DNA of 64,000 nt from Paenibacillus xylanilyticus (GTDB lineage Bacteria; Bacillota; Bacilli; Paenibacillales; Paenibacillaceae). The position numbers were made by a program, and so were the translations under genes. Of the stretch, positions 59,055 to 64,000 are shown one piece after another. The stretch lies in assembly GCF_013359935.1 (NCBI RefSeq), contig NZ_JABMCB010000198.1, forward strand, positions 1 to 64,000, read 5' to 3'. The notes beneath the pieces are model-generated. The model saw only the letters and a program-made list of their open reading frames with translations, was not told where the DNA came from and did not search any database. Each line of letters begins with the position of its first letter. Position 1 is the stretch's first letter.

Positions 59055-60215
59055 ATGGAGCAAAAGTTAAAGATTGGTATCACCTGTTATCCGTCCCTCG
59101 GAGGGTCTGGCGTTGTCGCAACGGAGCTCGGCAAATTGCTTGCCGAACAGGGTCACCAGGTTCATTTTATTGCGAATAGTATCCCGTTCCGATTGGGTAC
59201 TTTTCAGAAAAATATTTTTTACCATGAAGTTGAAGTGAACGATTATTATGTTTTTCGCTATCCACCATATGATCTGTCGCTGGCAACCAAGATGGCCCAA
59301 GTGGCCAAGGCCCAGCAGCTGGATCTGCTGCATGTGCATTATGCAGTTCCGCACGCCGTATGTGCCTTCTTGGCCAAACAAATGGTGGGCGAAGACCTGA
59401 AGGTAGTCACGACGCTGCATGGAACAGACATTACCGTTCTTGCACAGGACGAATCGCTGAAGGATCTCATTCGCCTTGCGATTAATGAAAGTGATGCCGT
59501 AACTGCTGTATCACAGGATTTGATTCGGGAAACGGTAGATCTGCTGGATATACAGCGTCCAATTGATTTGACCTACAATTTTATAGATAAACGAATATAT
59601 TACCCTCGGGATGCAGCCAGTCTGCGCAGGGATTTTGCAGCACCGCACGAGAAAATATTGATGCATATCTCCAACTTTCGGCCGGTGAAGAGAACCCAGG
59701 ACGTTGTTGAGGTTTTCCGTCAGGTGCAGGAGCAGGTTCCAGCCAAATTGTTATTTGTTGGTGAGGGGCCTGACCTGCCTAAAATCCAATGGAAAATCAA
59801 TGACATGGGATTGAATGATAAAGTTCATTTCCTTGGTAAACAGGATGATATTGCACAAGTCATTTCGATGGCGGACATCCTTATGCTGCCTTCCGAGAAA
59901 GAAAGCTTCGGACTTGTGGCTCTGGAAGCGATGGCTTGCGGTGTGCCAACGGTCGGATCGCAGGCGGGAGGAATTCCGGAACTCGTACTGCACGGCAAAA
60001 CCGGATATTTATCCCCGATCGGCGATACACAGTCCATGGCTGAGAACGCGATTCGTATATTAACAGACGATCGACTGGCCGCTGATTTCAGGGAAGCATG
60101 TCTTCGTAGGGCTCATCATGATTTTTGTAACGATGCAATTCGGCATGAGTATGAACAAATATACTATCGGGTGCTGGGACGTGAAGTTCCCAATTTGAAG
60201 CCCGTTTGTGGATAA
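59055..60215 (+). CDS. bshA: N-acetyl-alpha-glucosaminyl L-malate synthase BshA
   Basis: 386 residues, GT4 glycosyltransferase. Joins UDP-GlcNAc to L-malate, the first step of bacillithiol synthesis. GITCYPSLGGSGVVATELG, HVHYAVPHA, LHGTDITVL and the E(x7)E region (ESFGLVALEAMACGVP) are present. Length is normal. Ribosome site AAAGGAG. Confidence 0.95.
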   Translation: MEQKLKIGITCYPSLGGSGVVATELGKLLAEQGHQVHFIANSIPFRLGTFQKNIFYHEVEVNDYYVFRYPPYDLSLATKMAQVAKAQQLDLLHVHYAVPHAVCAFLAKQMVGEDLKVVTTLHGTDITVLAQDESLKDLIRLAINESDAVTAVSQDLIRETVDLLDIQRPIDLTYNFIDKRIYYPRDAASLRRDFAAPHEKILMHISNFRPVKRTQDVVEVFRQVQEQVPAKLLFVGEGPDLPKIQWKINDMGLNDKVHFLGKQDDIAQVISMADILMLPSEKESFGLVALEAMACGVPTVGSQAGGIPELVLHGKTGYLSPIGDTQSMAENAIRILTDDRLAADFREACLRRAHHDFCNDAIRHEYEQIYYRVLGREVPNLKPVCG

Positions 60216-60255
60216 ACTGTCGTAATCATCGGCAGAAGCAGCTGACCAAGGAAAT

Positions 60256-61584
60256 ATGGAGCAGCAGGCAGGTAATGAGGTGATGGGTTTGGTGCAATGG
60301 ACAAAGGTAGACCCGGAAATGGCTCGGCAGAGTGAAGAGGTGCTGCTGAAGTTAAACGAAGAAGGTTATGATGCCTTTTGGGTCGGTGGTTGTGTCCGTG
60401 ACGAGCTGCTTGGACGCAGTGTAGATGATATGGATATTACAACATCGGCTTCCCCTGAACAAGTGATGGAACTGTTCGCGGACTGTATTCCGACAGGGCT
60501 TCAGCACGGTACGGTTACCGTACGTTCAGGCGGCTATTTTTTTGAGGTCACAACATTCCGCACGGAATCGGAGTACAAGGACAATCGGAGACCGTCTGAG
60601 GTTCAGTTTGTCAAGGATATAAAAGAAGACTTGCAGCGTCGTGACTTTACGATGAATGCCCTTGCGATGGACAGAAACGGCAAAATCGTTGATCCCTTTG
60701 GAGGTCAGTCTGATATTCGTGAAGAATGGATCAGATGTGTGGGTGCAGCGAACGAGAGATTCGGTGAGGATGCACTTCGTATGCTTCGCTGTGTCCGGTT
60801 TGCATCGGTATTTGATTTTAAGATTGCCTATAACACATGGAGAGGTCTTGTGAAACAAAGAGATCTGCTTCAATATATCGCCATGGAACGGGTTCGTACC
60901 GAAATGGTGAAAATGATGGCTGGCCCCCATCCGCTGAGAGGATTGGAGCTGCTCTCCCGCAGCCGAGCATTGGAATTTATCAAGGCCCCGGTTCACGGGG
61001 ACCGATTCGATAAAAAAATATTGGTTTGTATCGAACAATTGTCGGGAGTAGACGTTTTGCTGCGCTGGTCTCTTCTGCTGATCTCAGGTCAGTACATAAG
61101 GGAGGAAGCAGATGCTTTACTGCGCAGGTGGACGTTTTCCAACGATGATCGTACGCGGATTACTGGAGTCCTTCAAGTTGAAGAATTAATGAAGACGGTG
61201 GTTCGGGAAAACAAGGACCAATTGACATTACGATCCGAATGGATTGTTACCGTGTTAGCGTGTGGGCGTCAGGCAGCCGAGGACTGGCTCAAAATACAAC
61301 CACTTCTTCCTTCTGGTTCACGTCTTTCCACTTCAGCAGAAAAGGTATATCAAAAGATATATGCCAATGCAGCGGAGTGGACTCAAACCATGAAGGTGCA
61401 CGAGCTAAAGGATCTCGATATTACCGGAGAGAATATTCTTGAACAGCTGCAGCGTAAAGGTGGACCTTGGCTTGGTCAGCTGATGAAGCATTTGTTGCGT
61501 GAAACGGCGATTGGAAATATAGCGAATCAGCATGAAGCGCTGACTGCTGAAGTGAAGCGGGTGGTTGCAGATGACCAAGCATGA
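60256..61584 (+). CDS. cca: CCA tRNA nucleotidyltransferase
   Basis: 442 residues. Adds CCA to tRNA 3' ends. The head domain has VGGCVRDELLGRSVDDMDI with the catalytic aspartates, then DFTMNALAMD and RMLRCVRFA. The C-terminal helical tail is longer but otherwise plain. The ATG at 60256 is preceded by AAGGAAA; a TTG at 60289 is an alternative. birA overlaps the 3' end. Confidence 0.94.
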   Translation: MEQQAGNEVMGLVQWTKVDPEMARQSEEVLLKLNEEGYDAFWVGGCVRDELLGRSVDDMDITTSASPEQVMELFADCIPTGLQHGTVTVRSGGYFFEVTTFRTESEYKDNRRPSEVQFVKDIKEDLQRRDFTMNALAMDRNGKIVDPFGGQSDIREEWIRCVGAANERFGEDALRMLRCVRFASVFDFKIAYNTWRGLVKQRDLLQYIAMERVRTEMVKMMAGPHPLRGLELLSRSRALEFIKAPVHGDRFDKKILVCIEQLSGVDVLLRWSLLLISGQYIREEADALLRRWTFSNDDRTRITGVLQVEELMKTVVRENKDQLTLRSEWIVTVLACGRQAAEDWLKIQPLLPSGSRLSTSAEKVYQKIYANAAEWTQTMKVHELKDLDITGENILEQLQRKGGPWLGQLMKHLLRETAIGNIANQHEALTAEVKRVVADDQA

Positions 61585-62548
61585 AGAACTGTTACATATG
61601 TTAATGAATGCGGACGGGCAATTCGTGTCTGGTGAAGAAATCAGCAAGAACCTGTCCATTAGCAGAACGGCAGTCTGGAAACAAGTGAACAAATTGCGTG
61701 ATCTTGGATACGAATTTGAGGCGGTTTCCCGCAAAGGATATCGCCTGATAACAAAACCCGACAGTATTGATGCAGCAGGCCTCCAACTGGCTCTGCAAAC
61801 GTCAGTCTTTGGTCGTAAGGCAGTGATTCTGAATTCGACGATGTCTACTCAAGGCGATGTTCAGCAAATGGCTGAACAGGGGCAGGCCGAAGGCGCCGTG
61901 GTCCTTGCTGAAGAACAGACGGGTGGACGGGGGCGATTCGGTCGTAAGTGGTTTTCTCCACCTGGCAAAGGCATCTGGATGAGCATACTGCTGCGTCCAG
62001 AGCAGCCCCTTCGGAACACTCCCCAGCTGACATTGTTAACGGGTGTTGCCGTCTGTCGTGCCGTCCGTGCCTATACCGGGGCAGATGCTGGTATCAAATG
62101 GCCGAATGATCTTTTGATCAATGGTCGCAAGATGTGTGGCATTCTGCTTGAATCTGCGGTTGAAGATCATGCACTGCGATACTGCATCGCAGGCATTGGG
62201 GTGGATGTCAATTTTGAGCTTGCGGATTATCCTGAAGACTTAACTTCAATTGCCACGTCGATCAAAGTGGAAACAGGGCAGCAGGCGGATCGGACGAAGT
62301 TGGCAGCGGCCATTTTGAACGAGCTGGAACATCTTTACTTTGTGTATCAAAAAGAAGGTTTCGGTGTTATTGCGTCATTGTGGGAGGCATTGTCTGTTTC
62401 AATTCACCGTGAGGTGAAGGTTTCAAACCCGCAGGGAAGCATCGAGGGAACTGCTATTGGGCTGGATCCTTCAGGTGCATTGATTGTAGAGAAGTCAAGT
62501 GGAGAACGCATAACCGTTGTATCGGGTGAAATATCTCTGATAGAGTAA
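61571..62548 (+). CDS. birA: Bifunctional biotin ligase/biotin operon repressor
   Basis: 325 residues. Ligates biotin to carboxylases and, through an N-terminal winged helix (VSGEEISKNLSISRTAVWKQVNKL), may bind operators of biotin genes. Ligase motifs EEQTGGRGRFGRKWFSP, KWPNDLLINGRKMCGIL and GIGVDVN are present. Overlaps cca by 14 nt. Confidence 0.95.
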   Translation: MTKHEELLHMLMNADGQFVSGEEISKNLSISRTAVWKQVNKLRDLGYEFEAVSRKGYRLITKPDSIDAAGLQLALQTSVFGRKAVILNSTMSTQGDVQQMAEQGQAEGAVVLAEEQTGGRGRFGRKWFSPPGKGIWMSILLRPEQPLRNTPQLTLLTGVAVCRAVRAYTGADAGIKWPNDLLINGRKMCGILLESAVEDHALRYCIAGIGVDVNFELADYPEDLTSIATSIKVETGQQADRTKLAAAILNELEHLYFVYQKEGFGVIASLWEALSVSIHREVKVSNPQGSIEGTAIGLDPSGALIVEKSSGERITVVSGEISLIE

Positions 62549-62670
62549 GGAACTTGTCGAATTTCCACTAAAATAATGATCATAACACGTGAAGTTTGGG
62601 CTGATCTTTGGTATACTGTGTTCGTGAGGCGATATCGGCTATACAGACCGAATTGCACTCCGGCAACAGT

Positions 62671-62799
62671 ATGCCTAATTGGCTTGAATATGAACAGATG
62701 CATAGCAAAATTGAAAATGTGTTAAGTGAGTTGTTGGATTCTGCTCTGAGCCGAAGAGGACCGAGACAGAAGGGACGATCGCAAGTGACTCTTTTTTGA
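62671..62799 (+). CDS. Possible leader peptide or small protein before panB
   Basis: 42 residues, beginning MPNWLEYEQMHSKIENVLSE, ending RQKGRSQVTLF. No ribosome site is obvious upstream, so translation is doubtful. The frame continues upstream without a stop to 62608. Ends 11 nt before the terminator stem, which would let a translating ribosome affect its folding. Confidence 0.3.
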   Translation: MPNWLEYEQMHSKIENVLSELLDSALSRRGPRQKGRSQVTLF

Positions 62800-62809
62800 C
62801 TTTTCGGGA

Positions 62810-62840
62810 CTTTTTAGTGGAAAACTAAAAGGTTTTTTTG
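62810..62840 (+). terminator. Leader terminator before panB
   Basis: CTTTTTAGT pairs with ACTAAAAGG, followed by T7, 33 nt before the panB start. Confidence 0.75.
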
Positions 62841-62872
62841 TTGCGTTTTGAATTGAAAAGGAGAAAGGAGCC

Positions 62873-63757
62873 ATGAAGAAAATGGCTAACAAACAAGCGT
62901 TGAATATTGTGAAAATGAAAAAATACAAGCAGGATGGCGTACCGCTCAGCATGATAACAGCCTACGATTATCCAACCGCGCTGCTGGCGGAAGAAGCAGG
63001 TATTGATCTGATCCTGGTCGGGGATTCCCTCGGCAATGTAGTGCTGGGATATGATTCTACCCTGCCAGTGACCATAGACGATATGGTATATCATACGCGT
63101 TCCGTAGTACGGGGTGCAGGCAACACCTTTATCGTAGCCGATATGCCTTTCATGACCTATCACGGCAGTGTGGATGAGACACTGAAAGGTGTTCGTCGAC
63201 TGATGCAGGAAGGTCATGCGCATGCAGTCAAAATGGAAGGCGGCGTGGAAATTGCGGATACGGTCAAAGCCGTGGTGCAAGCAGGCGTACCTGTCCTCGG
63301 GCATATCGGACTAACCCCGCAATCGGTAAATCAAATTGGTGGGTATCGCATTCAGGGTAAGGATGCAGCGGATGCCAGACGATTGATGGATGAAGCAAAG
63401 GCACTTGAAGCAGCAGGAGCCTTCGGGATTGTGCTTGAACTGGTTACCGAAGAAGTGGCAAGAGCCATTTCGGAAGAGCTGTCCATTCCTACCATTGGTA
63501 TTGGAGCCGGTAGAGGATGTGATGGTCAGGTATTGGTGTTTCATGATGTCGTTCAGTATGCTTCTCCGTACATGCCCAAACGCTTTGTCAAAACGTATGG
63601 CGATGTGGGCACATTGATTCGCAGCAGCATTGAAGCTTATGTGAAGGAAGTCAAGGATCGTTCGTTCCCCGCTCAAGAGCATGTATTCACGGCTGCAGAC
63701 GGCGTCGTGGAGCAATTGTACGGACATCGTAAAGAAAAGGTGGAGAGCAACTCATGA
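62873..63757 (+). CDS. panB: 3-Methyl-2-oxobutanoate hydroxymethyltransferase
   Basis: 294 residues. First step of pantothenate synthesis, adding a hydroxymethyl group to ketoisovalerate. MITAYDYPTALLAEEAGID, LVGDSLGNVVLGYDSTLPVT, AVKMEGG and GIGAGRGCDGQVLV are conserved. Strong AAAGGAG site; starts ATG 62873 (or 62882). Its stop overlaps panC. Confidence 0.96.
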   Translation: MKKMANKQALNIVKMKKYKQDGVPLSMITAYDYPTALLAEEAGIDLILVGDSLGNVVLGYDSTLPVTIDDMVYHTRSVVRGAGNTFIVADMPFMTYHGSVDETLKGVRRLMQEGHAHAVKMEGGVEIADTVKAVVQAGVPVLGHIGLTPQSVNQIGGYRIQGKDAADARRLMDEAKALEAAGAFGIVLELVTEEVARAISEELSIPTIGIGAGRGCDGQVLVFHDVVQYASPYMPKRFVKTYGDVGTLIRSSIEAYVKEVKDRSFPAQEHVFTAADGVVEQLYGHRKEKVESNS

Positions 63758-64000
63758 AAGTGATTCGGAACATCGCAGAATTAAGACAGGAAATTGGCTT
63801 GATGCGTCAAGCGAACCCGACCAGAGAAGCCTCTGTTGGCCTGGTGCCTACAATGGGTTATCTTCATGAAGGGCATGCGAGTCTGATGCATGCTGCCAAA
63901 CAGCAGAGTGATATTGTAGTATTGAGCATCTTCGTTAATCCGATTCAGTTTGGGCCTAATGAAGACTTTGACAGCTATCCAAGGGATGAAGCCAGAGATG
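63754..64000 (+). CDS. panC: Pantothenate synthetase, 3'-truncated by window edge
   Basis: The first 82 codons are visible from the ATG that overlaps the panB stop (ATGA). The family N-terminus is clear: VGLVPTMGYLHEGHASLM with the HxGH nucleotide-binding motif, then SIFVNPIQFGPNEDFDSYPRD. It joins pantoate and beta-alanine with ATP. Full enzymes are about 280-290 residues, so most lies outside. Confidence 0.93.
   Translation, partial: MKVIRNIAELRQEIGLMRQANPTREASVGLVPTMGYLHEGHASLMHAAKQQSDIVVLSIFVNPIQFGPNEDFDSYPRDEARD

Larger units (their letters stand above)
62609..62872 (+). promoter_or_regulatory. Structured leader before panBC, with terminator
   Basis: An extended -10 (TGGTATACT, 62609-62617) starts a transcript of about 250 nt before panB. 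It opens with a stem GCGATATCGG/CCGAATTGC (one bulge, about 62628-62656), contains a small ORF (62671-62799) and ends in an intrinsic terminator at 62810-62840, followed by the panB ribosome site. This arrangement suggests attenuation, but I recognise no known riboswitch class. Confidence 0.4.

Overview
The window is chromosomal DNA from a low-to-moderate GC, endospore-forming Firmicute, most probably a Paenibacillus. Evidence: sporulation and germination genes (spoVIF, spoIVA, ypeB, ypjB), a bacillithiol pathway (bshA, bshB1), TRAP (mtrB) together with its trp-leader target, a serine T-box, and gene order that follows Bacillus subtilis through three long blocks. The genus is inferred from gene content and synteny; no rRNA is present to confirm it. 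I see no tRNA, rRNA, insertion sequence, prophage or CRISPR array.

Layout. (1) 1-6.7 kb: the 3' end of a collagen-like surface protein, serA on the minus strand behind a T-box, an overlapping trio (CAAX-type membrane protease, single-pass protein, metallophosphoesterase), and a polysaccharide-deacetylase lipoprotein. (2) 6.7-26.6 kb: mecA, prsW, ypeB, a PilZ protein, ypfB, cmk, plsC, an S1-domain protein, der, plsY, gpsA, spoVIF, yphE-like, a nucleotidyltransferase-fold protein, a ferredoxin, a yphF-like lipoprotein, spoIVA and hbs. This is the B. subtilis prsW-to-hbs order, but sleB is missing and a three-gene sugar-type ABC transporter sits between spoIVA and hbs. (3) 26.6-45.7 kb: mtrB, hepS, menG, a ubiA-like and a ubiX-like gene, an apparent mqnA remnant, hepT, ndk, cheR, and the aromatic supraoperon aroC-aroB-aroH-trpEDCFBA-hisC-tyrA. 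(4) 46.3-50.9 kb: an ECF sigma/anti-sigma pair, a histidine phosphatase, a large unrecognised protein, a gamma-carbonic anhydrase, an IDEAL-domain protein and a YpiF-like protein. (5) 51-64 kb: qcrABC, ypjA, ypjB, a YitT-family gene, a MazG-like hydrolase, a TPR protein, dapB, mgsA, bshB1, bshA, cca, birA, panB and the start of panC.

How it works together. Block 3 carries chorismate to tryptophan, tyrosine and phenylalanine, with prenyl-chain and quinone genes upstream. TRAP, made from mtrB, can act on the NAG repeats at the start of the trp transcript about 10 kb downstream. Block 5 joins the bc respiratory complex to lysine/peptidoglycan precursor, methylglyoxal, bacillithiol, tRNA maturation and cofactor genes. 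Several promoters match sporulation sigma factors: sigma-E before spoIVA, sigma-K before spoVIF, and possibly sigma-G before ypeB.

Most of the window is conserved core genome. I do not see a clear undescribed defence or mobile system. The most interesting signals are regulatory or reductive: the long TRAP-controlled trp leader, the mqnA-like debris, the inserted transporter with a perfect CRP/FNR-type palindrome, a structured 0.5-kb intergenic region before spoIVA, and a run of glycine losses in one collagen-like repeat.
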